From the NCBI GenBank assembly GCA_964580105.1, contig CAZOJJ010000011.1:8165-72164 (forward strand): a stretch of DNA of 64,000 nucleotides, written 5' to 3'. The stretch is from CAZOJJ01 sp964580105 (lineage in GTDB: Bacteria; Bacteroidota; Rhodothermia; Rhodothermales; Rubricoccaceae). A program made the translations under genes and the position numbers. This document shows positions 7,094-17,649 of the stretch, piece after piece. A model generated the notes under the pieces. It was not told the DNA's origin. It did not search any database and saw only the letters and a program-made list of their open reading frames with translations. Each line of letters begins with the position of its first letter. Positions within the stretch are counted from its first letter, which is position 1.

Positions 7094-9144
7094 GGTTCGT
7101 CGGGGCGGAGTGCGAGCGGGGCGGTGAGGGGCGCGTTGCGGCGGATGAGGCGGGGCACGTCGGGCTCCGTTGCGGTGCGCGCCAGAAAATCGCCCGGGCG
7201 GATGACCGAGTGGCGGACCGTCAGCGCGTCCCAGTCGGTCGTCGTGGTCCAGGCGGTCCATACGGCGGGAGCGGGGGGCTCACCGAAGACGAGCGACGGG
7301 CCGACCTGGAGCGCCGTCGGGTGCCCGCCCGGCGAACGAGCGAGGGGCCCGTACCGCGAGTGGGGCAGGCCGCCGGTCGCCCCGGCGGAGTCCGAGATCG
7401 GATAGTACCGGGCGCCGGGCTGGACGTTGGCCCAGCGCCAGCCGCTCGGTCGGTCGCCGTAGCGGTCCCGCAAGATGGCGACGGCGATGCGGAGCGTCTG
7501 GTGGAGGAGGAGCCGGTTCGTGGAGTCGGACGGGGCGGGGAGCGCGCCGGTGACGCTGCGGTGGGCGTCGAGCCACGTCTCGTAGATCGACGCGCCGATG
7601 GCGTCCTCGGAGTAGGCGTGGTCCCAGCTCAGGAGGTACGCGTAGGGGTCCTTGAGGTCGCGCCGCAGCGAGTCGCGGTGGCCGAGGGCGCGGAGGAGGC
7701 CCGGCAGGCGCGCGGCGGCCCACGCGCTGTAGGCGTCGGCCGTGAGCGCTTCGGGAGTCAGCGCGGCGGCGCGCGCCGAGTCCGGGGCGGTCAGGCGCAC
7801 CGCGAGGTGGTCGGCCGCGAAGCGCGCCAGCGAGTCGGCGGCGACGAACACGCCGCCGGGCACTTCGCGCCGGAGGGGCGGTGCGCCGAGGACGGTCGAG
7901 GCGCCCTCGCGCGTCGCGACGAGCCCGTCGCCCCGGATGAGGCGGAAGGGCGGCGGCGCTTCTCCGGAGAGGAGCGCCCGCCACGCGCCGAGGTCGGTTC
8001 CCTCGGCGAAGCCGCGCCACTGGATCTGCCAGGCCCGAGGCGGCGGCGCGGTCGTCGGAGGGACGGTCACCGAGTCCGTCGCGAATGAATCCGCCGCGAG
8101 TGAATCCACGCGGAGCGTGTCTACGGGGGGGCGGGCAGGCCGGGCCGCCTCGGCGGCGCGGAGGAAGAGGCTGGTCGAGTCGCGGTAGATGACGAGGAGG
8201 GTCTCGTTGCCCTCGCGGTCCACGAGGCGGTCGTGGACGGGCGGTGGGAGCGGGCCGTCGGCCGGGCCGGAGCGGACGTCGGAGGTGAGGAAGACGGTCC
8301 AGGAGCGGGCGTCGTCCTGGCCGGCCGGGAGCATCAGCGTGCCCGGGACGGTCGCGGCGAGGGCGCTCCGGCCATTCAGGCGGAGCGTCACCGGCTGGAT
8401 CAGCGGGAGGGCCGAGGCGCCGTAGGCGAGCTGCTGGACGACCGTCGTGCCGCCGTCGCCGAGGGCGGCCGCCCAGGCGCGCGACTGCGCCGCGCCGTCG
8501 AGGCGGAGCGTTGCGCGGTAGAGCGAATCGGTGCGGGCAAACGCGGCGAGCGTGCCGTCGGCGAAGGGCGGCGGCGCGAGGCGGGGCGTCCCCATCCACG
8601 CGATCAGCCGCTCGACGGCCAGGGCGTGCCACGGCTCCCACGCCTCGGCCTCCACGTCGAGGAAGACGAACTCGTCGCGCTGGGCGACGGCCGCCTCGCC
8701 CAGCGCGCGGTTGACGCCGAGGGCGTAGGCGTCGAGGAGGGCGCGCTCGGCGCTCGGGAGGGCGCGGTACGTCTGCTGCGCCAGCGCGGCGAAGCCGAGG
8801 TACCGCGCGTGCCGGTCGAGTTCGCGCCAGGAGGGGCCGAACCACGCGGCCATCCGGCCGAGGGCGACCTGCCGCCAGAGCGCCATCGCCCAGGCGTGGT
8901 CGGCGGTGTGGGCGTAGCCGAGCGCCGCCATCAGGTCGGTCTCCGTCGCCGCCTCGGCGATCACGTCGCCCGCCTCGGTCCAGCCGACGGCGGTGGGCCG
9001 GGTGAGGCCGTCGAGCGTGAGCCGCCCCGAGCGGCGCGGCTCCGTGCCGTAGGCGAGCAGCCCCACGAGCACCGCCACGACGAGGAGCAGGGCGGCGAGG
9101 AGGCCGAGGGCGGCGAGGAGGCGGGAGGCGAGGCGGCGGGGCAC
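7090..9144 (-). CDS. Penicillin acylase family (Ntn hydrolase) protein, catalytic residue not evident
   Basis: The product has 684 residues from the GTG at 9144, or 699 from a TTG at 9189 inside the polX end. An N-terminal membrane anchor (LLAALGLLAALLLVVAVLVGLL) is followed by the family's alpha-chain region (ALGYAHTADHAWAMALWRQVALGRMAAWFG). The C-terminal signatures are WDHAYSEDAIGASIYETW and GWRWANVQPG. The usual self-processing Gly-Ser-Asn site is not obvious; the corresponding stretch reads ALGDGGTTVVQQLAYGAS. A Pro/Asp/Ser-rich linker is inserted mid-protein. It may be a pseudoenzyme or use another nucleophile. Confidence 0.75.
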   Translation of the reverse strand: MPRRLASRLLAALGLLAALLLVVAVLVGLLAYGTEPRRSGRLTLDGLTRPTAVGWTEAGDVIAEAATETDLMAALGYAHTADHAWAMALWRQVALGRMAAWFGPSWRELDRHARYLGFAALAQQTYRALPSAERALLDAYALGVNRALGEAAVAQRDEFVFLDVEAEAWEPWHALAVERLIAWMGTPRLAPPPFADGTLAAFARTDSLYRATLRLDGAAQSRAWAAALGDGGTTVVQQLAYGASALPLIQPVTLRLNGRSALAATVPGTLMLPAGQDDARSWTVFLTSDVRSGPADGPLPPPVHDRLVDREGNETLLVIYRDSTSLFLRAAEAARPARPPVDTLRVDSLAADSFATDSVTVPPTTAPPPRAWQIQWRGFAEGTDLGAWRALLSGEAPPPFRLIRGDGLVATREGASTVLGAPPLRREVPGGVFVAADSLARFAADHLAVRLTAPDSARAAALTPEALTADAYSAWAAARLPGLLRALGHRDSLRRDLKDPYAYLLSWDHAYSEDAIGASIYETWLDAHRSVTGALPAPSDSTNRLLLHQTLRIAVAILRDRYGDRPSGWRWANVQPGARYYPISDSAGATGGLPHSRYGPLARSPGGHPTALQVGPSLVFGEPPAPAVWTAWTTTTDWDALTVRHSVIRPGDFLARTATEPDVPRLIRRNAPLTAPLALRPDEP

Positions 9145-9150
9145 GGCGGC

Positions 9151-9159
9151 GGAAAGGTA
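9151..9159 (-). promoter_or_regulatory. Putative -7 box TACCTTTCC, acylase-like gene
   Basis: The box lies only 6 nt before the GTG at 9144. If it is a real promoter element, the mRNA would be nearly leaderless, which favours the GTG over the TTG at 9189. Confidence 0.4.
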
Positions 9160-9181
9160 GGGCGCGGGCGAGAACGAGCGG

Positions 9182-10867
9182 TCAGGCAATCCGGTCCCGC
9201 CTCCACTCCATCAGCCGCTCCAGCGACCACGCGTTGAGGCACTGCTCGGCCGTGAGCCCGCCCTTCTGAGCGACGGCCACGCCCCACCGTACGTTGGCCA
9301 GCTCGCCCGTCGAATGCGCGTCCGGGTTGATGGCGATGGGGACGCCGGCCGCCAGCGCGGGCCGGATCCACCGCCAGTCGAGGTCGAGGCGCCAGGGGTT
9401 CGCGTTGAGCTCCAGCGCCGTCCCCGTCTCGGCGCACGCCGCGATCACGGCGGGGTGGTCGATGGCGTAGCCCTCGCGGCGGAGCAGGAGGCGGCCGGTC
9501 GGGTGGCCGAGCACGTCCACGTGCGGGTTGTGCGCCGCCGCGACGAGCCGCGCCGTCTGCTCCTCGATGCCCAGCGAGAAGGCCGAGTGGATGCTGGCGA
9601 CGACGAAGTCGAGGCGGGCGAGGACGTCGTCGGGGAAGTCGAGCGCGCCGTCGGGGAGGATGTCGCACTCGGTGCCGGTGAGGACGCGGAAGGCGAGGCC
9701 CTGCTCAGCGTACTCGGTGTTGAGGTCGAGGATCTCGTCGATCTGCGCCAGCAGGCGCTCGACCGAAAGGCCGTTGGCGATCCGGAGGCTCTGGCTGTGG
9801 TCGCAGATACCGAGGTAATCGAGGCCGAGGGCGCGGGCGGCCTCAGCCATCTCGCGGAGGGTGGCCGAGCCGTCGCTGGCGGTGGTGTGGTTGTGGAGCG
9901 TACCCCGGAAGTCCTCGACGGTCACGAGGCGGGGCAGGCGGTCTTCGGCGGCCGCCTCGATCTCGCCCTCGCCCTCGCGGAGCGCGGGGGGGATGAGCGG
10001 GAGCCCGGCGGCGCGGTAGACGGTGGCCTCGTCGTGCGCCTCGCCCGGCATGCCGAAGCGTTCGACGAACGCCGCGACGTGCGGCTCCGCCCCCGTCGCC
10101 GCCCAGAGTACGCGCCCGAACGCATCGGGCGGCGCCCGGTGCACCGTGAGCGGCAGGCCGAAGGGGAGGCGCCCGTGGAAGAACGCCCGGCCCTCGTCGG
10201 GCCCGCCCACCTCGGCGACGCCCTGCGCCTGGAGCGCCCGCCGGATGGCGTCGGCCTCGCCCTCCACGACGAGGACGACGGCGTCGATCACCTCCATCTG
10301 GCGGCGGAAGGCGCCGGCCGCCTCGGCGCGGACGACGCCCGAGGCGGACCGGAGGGCGCGGACGAGCGCGGTGACGTCGTCGTAAACCGTCCCATAGTGC
10401 GCCTTCCCGGCGTAGGCCTGGAGCCGCTCGACCTGGGTGAGGATGTTCTCCTGCGTCTTCTTCCCGAACCCCGGTAGTTCGGCGATGCGCCCGGCGACGG
10501 CCGCCGCTTCGAGGCCGTCGATGGACGTCACGTCGAGCTCCATCCAGAGGGTGCGGACCTTCTTCGGGCCGAGGCCCTTCACGCGGAGCACGTCGAGCAG
10601 GCCGGGGGGGAGCGTCGTGAGGATCTCGGCGACGGTCGGCAGCTGGCCCGTCTCGACGAGCGTGGCGACGTCGTCGGCGATGCCCTTGCCGATGCCGCTC
10701 ACCTCCGTCAGCGCGCCCGCCCGGGCGAGGAGGGCCGCGGACTCGTCCATCCGCTCAATGGCGCGTGCGGCGGAGCCGTAGGCGCGGGCGCGGAACGGGT
10801 TGCCGCCCGTGAGTTCGAGGAGGTCGGCGGCCAGCTTGAGGTGGCGGGCGATGGACTTGTTGGTCAC
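9182..10867 (-). CDS. polX: PolX-like protein: intact PHP exonuclease, degraded polymerase palm
   Basis: From the GTG at 10867 the protein has 561 residues, normal for bacterial PolX. The N-terminus carries helix-hairpin-helix motifs (VSGIGKGIADDV, VKGLGPKKVRTLW, LPGFGKKTQENIL). The C-terminal PHP domain appears to keep every metal ligand: LHNHTTASDG, CDHSQS, GTECDIL, ASIHSAF, LGHPTG and NPDAHS. The family-X palm is altered. The GSxRR...GDID site reads GAFRRQMEVIDAV, the third aspartate position reads LPLTVH, and the TGS dNTP loop reads ATGAEPH. It is therefore probably a 3'-5' exonuclease or AP-type repair nuclease without polymerase activity. Confidence 0.88.
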   Translation of the reverse strand: MTNKSIARHLKLAADLLELTGGNPFRARAYGSAARAIERMDESAALLARAGALTEVSGIGKGIADDVATLVETGQLPTVAEILTTLPPGLLDVLRVKGLGPKKVRTLWMELDVTSIDGLEAAAVAGRIAELPGFGKKTQENILTQVERLQAYAGKAHYGTVYDDVTALVRALRSASGVVRAEAAGAFRRQMEVIDAVVLVVEGEADAIRRALQAQGVAEVGGPDEGRAFFHGRLPFGLPLTVHRAPPDAFGRVLWAATGAEPHVAAFVERFGMPGEAHDEATVYRAAGLPLIPPALREGEGEIEAAAEDRLPRLVTVEDFRGTLHNHTTASDGSATLREMAEAARALGLDYLGICDHSQSLRIANGLSVERLLAQIDEILDLNTEYAEQGLAFRVLTGTECDILPDGALDFPDDVLARLDFVVASIHSAFSLGIEEQTARLVAAAHNPHVDVLGHPTGRLLLRREGYAIDHPAVIAACAETGTALELNANPWRLDLDWRWIRPALAAGVPIAINPDAHSTGELANVRWGVAVAQKGGLTAEQCLNAWSLERLMEWRRDRIA

Positions 10868-10968
10868 GAGATCGGACGCAGGGGAGAGGGGGGCCGGGCC
10901 GACGGGGCGCGCCACGGTTGTGCCGAATCTAGCGCCCGCTCCCGTTCGCTGTTCCCCCGCTTCCGGTG

Positions 10969-11523
10969 TCAGGGCAGGCGATGCCGGCGCCGGCTGCGCG
11001 GGGCGTCGAAGATCTCCTTGAGCACGAAGGCCTGCCGGGCCGAGTCGGGGTGGCGAAGGGTGGCCAGCAGCGGGTGCGCCTCCTTGGGGGGCTTCACGGT
11101 CGTCGGTGGGCGGAGGGCGTGCGGGCCGGCGTCGAGGTGGCCGGGCGGGTGCTCGGTGATGTCGAGGCCGCGCGGGAGTTGCTCGAAGGCCTCTTCCGAG
11201 AAGGCGTTTTCGAGGCCGAACCCGTGCTGCTCGTGCTCGAAGGACCCCACCGCGCGGAACTCGGGATCCGGCCGGATCGGGCTTGCTCCCGGGGCGGGGC
11301 GAGGCGATGGCGTGGCCGCTTCGCGCTCGGCCTCGGCGGCTTCCTGGATCTGCCGGACCAGCTCCTCGAAGGGCGTCCGCCGCGGGGCGGCACGGTCCTC
11401 CGCCCGGTCGGCGGGTTCGATGGGGGGTGGCTGGGTCTGCGCGTTCCGCCTCGCCTTCCGCACCTGGCTCAGCAGGTACAGCAGGAAGATCACGAGCGGG
11501 AGGAGGGATTCGAGCAGCTCCAC
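10969..11523 (-). CDS. Hypothetical membrane-anchored protein (184 aa)
   Basis: One N-terminal transmembrane segment (ESLLPLVIFLLYLLSQV) precedes an Arg-rich stop-transfer stretch and a long Pro/Glu/Ala-rich, probably disordered cytoplasmic region. The C-terminus ends in a short conserved-looking motif, RQAFVLKEIFDAPRSRR, similar in style to small tails of Bacteroidota hypothetical proteins. No enzyme domain is recognised. A candidate promoter box lies 22 nt upstream, and the STAS gene diverges from the same intergenic region. Confidence 0.6.
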   Translation of the reverse strand: MELLESLLPLVIFLLYLLSQVRKARRNAQTQPPPIEPADRAEDRAAPRRTPFEELVRQIQEAAEAEREAATPSPRPAPGASPIRPDPEFRAVGSFEHEQHGFGLENAFSEEAFEQLPRGLDITEHPPGHLDAGPHALRPPTTVKPPKEAHPLLATLRHPDSARQAFVLKEIFDAPRSRRRHRLP

Positions 11524-11545
11524 GTCGGGGCAGGCCGGTGCATCG

Positions 11546-11553
11546 GGAAGGTA
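11546..11553 (-). promoter_or_regulatory. Putative -7 box TACCTTCC, hypothetical membrane protein gene
   Basis: TACCTTCC lies 22 nt before the ATG at 11523, back-to-back with the box of the divergent STAS gene. Confidence 0.4.
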
Positions 11554-11615
11554 CGGCGAACGCGGCGTCGGTTCCGTAACATGCGCAGGCGCCGCGTCGT
11601 ATGGCGGCCCCGTCG

Positions 11616-11623
11616 TACTTTCC
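11616..11623 (+). promoter_or_regulatory. Putative -7 box TACTTTCC, STAS gene
   Basis: TACTTTCC lies 31 nt before the ATG at 11655 and is identical to the box before the NtrC-type gene at 40296. Confidence 0.4.
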
Positions 11624-11654
11624 GACCACCCTCCCTTCTCCGCTCTCCACCGCT

Positions 11655-12005
11655 ATGGCACTCCCCATCGCCGAACGCTACCGCGCCGTCGTCATCACGC
11701 CGAAGGGCGAGTTCTTCGGCAGCGTCCAGGGCCGCGACTTCCGCGAGACGATCGACCAGCTCGTCGGCGAGGGCCGCACGAACGTCGTGCTCAACCTCGG
11801 CGAGACGACCCTCATGGACTCCTCCGGCATCGGCGTGCTGATCGAGAGTGCCGAGAAGCTCCGGGCCAAGCAGGGCGACCTTCGCCTCGCGGAGATGGAG
11901 AAGAAGATGCGCAACCTCTTCCTCATGTCGCGCCTTCTCGGCGACGTGTTCCGGTCGTACCCGTCGGTGGACGAGGCCGTCGAGAGCTTCAACGAGGCGG
12001 CCTGA
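11655..12005 (+). CDS. STAS-domain anti-sigma-factor antagonist
   Basis: The ATG at 11655 gives 116 residues; an in-frame ATG at 11601 lies before the candidate promoter box and is less likely. The single STAS domain carries the phosphorylatable-serine motif TLMDSSGIGVLIESAEKL, as in SpoIIAA/RsbV. Such proteins release a partner by competing for an anti-sigma or serine kinase switch protein. No RsbW-like kinase, sigma factor or PP2C phosphatase is nearby, so the partner must be encoded elsewhere. Confidence 0.87.
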   Translation: MALPIAERYRAVVITPKGEFFGSVQGRDFRETIDQLVGEGRTNVVLNLGETTLMDSSGIGVLIESAEKLRAKQGDLRLAEMEKKMRNLFLMSRLLGDVFRSYPSVDEAVESFNEAA

Positions 12006-12022
12006 GCGCGGGCGCCCGGGGC

Positions 12023-13183
12023 TCAGAACAGCGTCGGGCGGCGGCGCTCGTCGAGGAGCCGCTCGATCAGCCGGCGGCTGGCGCGGGGGAAGGCGTAGTC
12101 GCCCAGCCGCTCGACGGCCACCCACGCCACCGGCTGCCCGGCGTGGTGGACGGCCTCGCCGGCGGTCTCCGCGAGCGCGCAGCGGAAGGCGTGCAGCGTG
12201 ATCGAGAAGTGGGAGTAGGCGTGGTCGATCCGCGCGATCTCCTCGCCCACTTCGACGGCGAGGCCGACCTCCTCGGCGACCTCGCGGCGGCACGTCTCGG
12301 CCAGCGGCTCGTCGCCTTCGCGCTTGCCGCCGGGGAACTCCCACAGTCCGCCCAGCATGGCCTCCTCGGGCCGCTTCTGGACGAGCACGCGCCCCTCGGC
12401 GTCGGTCACGACGCCCACGGCGATGTCGTAGTGCGGCGTCGGTTTCCGCTTCGAGACGACGGGGAAGTGCTCCGTCCTGCCTTGGGCGAAGGCCGCGCAG
12501 ACGGGGCGGAGCGGGCACCGGAGGCAGGCCGGGCTCATCGGCGTGCAGACCGTGGCGCCGAGCTCCATCATCGCCTCGTTGAAGGCGCCGGGCCGGTCGG
12601 GGTCGAGCAGCGCCGAGGCGACGGCGTGCAGGGCGTGGCGCGTGACGCTGCTCCGGGCGTCCTCCTCCACGGCGAAGACGCGGGCGAGGACGCGGGCCAC
12701 GTTGCCGTCGAGGACGGCCAGCGGTACGCCGTAGGCGAGGGAGAGCACGGCCGCCACGGTATAGTCGCCGACGCCGGGGAGGGCGCGGGCGGCGGCCTCG
12801 TCCGCGGGGAACCGGCCGCCGTGGTCGCTAGCGATCTGCTGCGCGGCGCGGTGGAGGTTCCGGGCACGCGAGTAGTAGCCGAGTCCCTCCCACGCCTTCA
12901 AGACGTCGTCGAGCGGCGCCTCCGCCAGCGCCTCGACGGTCGGGAACGTTTCGACGAACCGCTCGAAGTACGGCCGCGCCTGCTCGACGCGCGTCTGCTG
13001 GAGCATGACCTCCGCGAGCCAGACGCGGTACGGATCGCGGCGGCCGTCGGCGCCCGTCTCGCGCCAGGGGAGCGGCCGGCGGCGCTCCTCGAACCAGGCG
13101 ATCAGGGCGCCCCGGACGTGCTCGACGTGCCGCGCCTCGACGCGGTGGAGGAGGCGCCCGGTGAGGGCGGCGCGCTTCGACAC
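12023..13183 (-). CDS. mutY: A/G-specific adenine glycosylase
   Basis: A full-length 386-residue MutY. It shows PLPWRET, the catalytic Glu58 in LAEVMLQQT, the HhH segment LPGVGDYTVAAVLS with VLDGNVARVLAR (catalytic Asp), and an iron-sulfur loop C-x6-C-x2-C-x5-C (CTPMSPACLRCPLRPVC). The C-terminal 8-oxoG-recognition domain has a complete Nudix box (GGKREGDEPLAETCRREVAEEVG), although MutY homologues normally lack hydrolase activity there. It removes adenine mispaired with 8-oxoguanine. The gene sits 3 nt downstream of a small secreted-protein gene and is probably co-transcribed with it. Confidence 0.95.
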   Translation of the reverse strand: MSKRAALTGRLLHRVEARHVEHVRGALIAWFEERRRPLPWRETGADGRRDPYRVWLAEVMLQQTRVEQARPYFERFVETFPTVEALAEAPLDDVLKAWEGLGYYSRARNLHRAAQQIASDHGGRFPADEAAARALPGVGDYTVAAVLSLAYGVPLAVLDGNVARVLARVFAVEEDARSSVTRHALHAVASALLDPDRPGAFNEAMMELGATVCTPMSPACLRCPLRPVCAAFAQGRTEHFPVVSKRKPTPHYDIAVGVVTDAEGRVLVQKRPEEAMLGGLWEFPGGKREGDEPLAETCRREVAEEVGLAVEVGEEIARIDHAYSHFSITLHAFRCALAETAGEAVHHAGQPVAWVAVERLGDYAFPRASRRLIERLLDERRRPTLF

Positions 13184-13186
13184 GGC

Positions 13187-13534
13187 TCAGCCGCCCTCGA
13201 CGTCGATGCGGAGGACGAGCGACTCCGGCGCCCGCCCGGCCCCGCGGACTTCGAGCGTGGCGAAGAAGACGCCCCGGTCACCACGGCGCGACTGCCACAG
13301 GAACGAGCGGTCCACGAGCCAGCTCAGCGCCGGGCCCTCGATGAGGCGGTAGGACGCCTCGCTGCCCCGGTACGTCGTCGGCAGGGTAACGAGGAGCGCC
13401 TCGCCTGACGCGACGGTGTAGCGTAACGTGTCGGCCGGAACGGAACGGGAGGGGGCCGGTTGCACGCCCGCCCACGCCGCCGGGGCGGCGGCCCAGACCG
13501 CTACGAGCGTGGCGACGACGAACAGAGAGCGCAT
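13187..13534 (-). CDS. Small secreted hypothetical protein (115 aa)
   Basis: The ATG at 13534 gives a clear signal peptide (MRSLFVVATLVAVWAAAPAAWAG), followed by ~90 residues of beta-rich sequence (LRYTVASGEALLVTLPTTYRG, FFATLEVRGAGRAP). This could be a small Ig-like or beta-sandwich domain, but I do not recognise it. It lies 3 nt upstream of mutY. Its start codon interlocks with the start codon of the divergent barrel gene: the four bases CATG at 13532-13535 contain both ATGs. Confidence 0.65.
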   Translation of the reverse strand: MRSLFVVATLVAVWAAAPAAWAGVQPAPSRSVPADTLRYTVASGEALLVTLPTTYRGSEASYRLIEGPALSWLVDRSFLWQSRRGDRGVFFATLEVRGAGRAPESLVLRIDVEGG

Positions 13535-15323
13535 GACGAGCCGGAAACGAGACGGCCGCAAAATACGCCGAGGCCGGACCGGGAGGGGGCTGCTCCTCCT
13601 CGCGATGGCCCTGGCCGCCTCGGTGCGTGCGCAGCCTGAGCCGCCCGTACCCGGCTGGCAACTGGTGGCCGGCGGCGAGGTGCTGCCGTGGACGCCGCCG
13701 CGTAGAGTCCCGCCCGACAGCGCCGAGGCGGCGGCGGCGCTTGTGCTCGCCCACCTCCAGGCCGAGGGCCACGTTCTGGCCCGGATCGACTCGGCCGGTT
13801 TTCGTGACGGCCGGCCCACGGTCTACGCGTCACCCGGCGAGGCGGCTCGTGTGGCGTCGGTGTCGTTCGAGGGGTTCACGACGCTGGACGCGGCGAGCCT
13901 GGCGGACGCGATGGAGACGCGCCCCGGCCGACGCTTCCGTCGCGAGACGCTGGAGCGCGACCTCGCCGCGCTTCTCGTCCGCTACGAGCGTCTCGGCTTC
14001 CCGCTCGCCCGCCTCCGCCCCGAACTCACGCTCGACCCGGAGACGGAACCGCCCGGTCTCGCCGTCCACATCGTCGCCGAGGAGGGCGCGACGTACGACT
14101 TCGCAGGGCTCGAACTCGACGGCGGGCGGGCGACGAGTGCCCGGTTTGCGGCGCGCGTGGCGGGGCTCCATCCGGGTGCGCCGCTGGCGCCGTACGACCC
14201 GGAGGGCATCCGGCGGAGCCTCGAAGCCACCGGGCTCTTCGAGGAAGTCGGCCCGCCCACGCTCGCTCTCACCGACAGCGGCGCCGTTGTGCGGATTCAC
14301 GTCGAGGAGGGGCCGCCGGGGACGTTCGACCTCGTGCTTGGGTACCTCCCCGGTTCGGCAGGCCAGGACGGCTCATTCGTCGGCAACGGCTTGCTGGAGC
14401 TGCGCAACCTCTTCGGCGGCGGGCGGCGGCTTCGGCTCCGGCTCGTCCGCAACCCCGGCCTCGTCTCGTCGGTGGACGCCCGCGTGGCCGACCCGTTCGT
14501 GTTCGGCCTGCCGCTCTCGGCCGAGGCCCGCTTCGAAGGCTACAACCAGGACTCCACGTTCGCGCGGCAGCGCTACCGTCTCGAAGGCGGCTACCGCCTC
14601 GCGCCGGGGCTGGAACTCATCGCGACGGCCAGCCGCGAGAACGTCGAGCCGGGCATCTACGGCGCTCGCCTCGTCAACGGACGACCGCGCGTGGCGAAGT
14701 CGAGCGCGCTCTTCGGCGGCGTCGGCGTGCGCTACCGGCGGGTGGACCGACCCGCCAATCCGCGCCGGGGGCTCGTCCTGGAGGCGCTGGCCGAGCAGGG
14801 GTTCAAGCAGCGCGAGGTGCCCGACGCCGACTCCGCCGGCCTCACCCAGCCGGTGGACCTCCGGCAGCAGCGCCTGATCGCGACGGGCCGCCTCTTCGTG
14901 CCCACGCTTCGCCGGCAGGTGCTCGCCCTCGGCGGCGAGGCCTCCGTGCTCCTCGGCGGTCGGGCCGCGGGGGACGACGAGGCGGCCATCTACGACGAAG
15001 GCGACCTGTTCCGCTTCGGCGGGGCCAACTCGCTCCGCGGCTACGACGAAGACCGCTTCTTCGGCACCACCGTCGCTCGCGCGCTGGCCGAGTATCGCTA
15101 CCAGCTCGACCGCACCTCCTACGCCTTTCTGTTCGTGGACGTCGGTTACGTCGAGCGGCCCGCGCTGCCCGACTTCGAGGCGAGCCGCGAGGTGCTGCCG
15201 GGCTACGGCTTCGGCATCCAGTACCGCACGCCGCTCGGCCTCGTCACCGTCACCTACGCGATCAACCCCGACCTCGGCGTGGGGCAGGGGAAGGTTCACG
15301 CCGGGCTGAGTTTCGGGTTGTAG
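13533..15323 (+). CDS. Omp85/BamA-TamA-like outer-membrane beta-barrel protein
   Basis: The ATG at 13533 gives 596 residues. A basic N-region (MTSRKRDGRKIRRGRTGR) leads into a signal peptide ending near VRAQ. POTRA-like modules follow (VSFEGFTTLDAASLADAMETRPG...; FAGLELDGGRATSARFAARVAGLHPG). The C-terminal half is a beta-barrel with the Omp85 hallmark FGGANSLRGYDEDRFFGTTVA and an aromatic-rich end (VHAGLSFGL). Omp85 proteins insert or translocate outer-membrane proteins. At this length it is closer to TamA-like or surface-export variants than to a full five-POTRA BamA. Confidence 0.85.
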   Translation: MTSRKRDGRKIRRGRTGRGLLLLAMALAASVRAQPEPPVPGWQLVAGGEVLPWTPPRRVPPDSAEAAAALVLAHLQAEGHVLARIDSAGFRDGRPTVYASPGEAARVASVSFEGFTTLDAASLADAMETRPGRRFRRETLERDLAALLVRYERLGFPLARLRPELTLDPETEPPGLAVHIVAEEGATYDFAGLELDGGRATSARFAARVAGLHPGAPLAPYDPEGIRRSLEATGLFEEVGPPTLALTDSGAVVRIHVEEGPPGTFDLVLGYLPGSAGQDGSFVGNGLLELRNLFGGGRRLRLRLVRNPGLVSSVDARVADPFVFGLPLSAEARFEGYNQDSTFARQRYRLEGGYRLAPGLELIATASRENVEPGIYGARLVNGRPRVAKSSALFGGVGVRYRRVDRPANPRRGLVLEALAEQGFKQREVPDADSAGLTQPVDLRQQRLIATGRLFVPTLRRQVLALGGEASVLLGGRAAGDDEAAIYDEGDLFRFGGANSLRGYDEDRFFGTTVARALAEYRYQLDRTSYAFLFVDVGYVERPALPDFEASREVLPGYGFGIQYRTPLGLVTVTYAINPDLGVGQGKVHAGLSFGL

Positions 15324-15393
15324 GGCGTACGGTTTGGGGATGGGACCGTTGCGTCCGGGCCTGTGTGTGGGCCGTGTCCAGGGCCCGCGTGCG

Positions 15394-15400
15394 TAGTTTG
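15394..15400 (+). promoter_or_regulatory. Putative -7 box TAGTTTG, metG
   Basis: TAGTTTG lies 23 nt before the metG ATG and is close to the Bacteroidota TAnnTTTG consensus, with one base fewer between TA and TTTG. Confidence 0.45.
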
Positions 15401-15423
15401 GGGACCGTCACCTCGCACCGCCC

Positions 15424-17562
<2,139 letters not shown>

Positions 17563-17617
17563 TCCGCTTTTCTCGACAGAGCGGCGCGAAAGTGCGAGCC
17601 CCCGGCCTGCTCAGGTG

Positions 17618-17634
17618 CGCCCGCTAGGCGGGCG
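17618..17634. terminator. Hairpin between convergent metG and lamin-tail-domain gene
   Basis: A perfect 7-bp stem CGCCCGC/GCGGGCG with a TAG loop sits in the 87-nt gap between the two stop codons. There is no T-tract, so it would be a bidirectional hairpin terminator or RNA-end stabiliser. Confidence 0.45.
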
Positions 17635-17649
17635 TACCGGCTCCCCACC

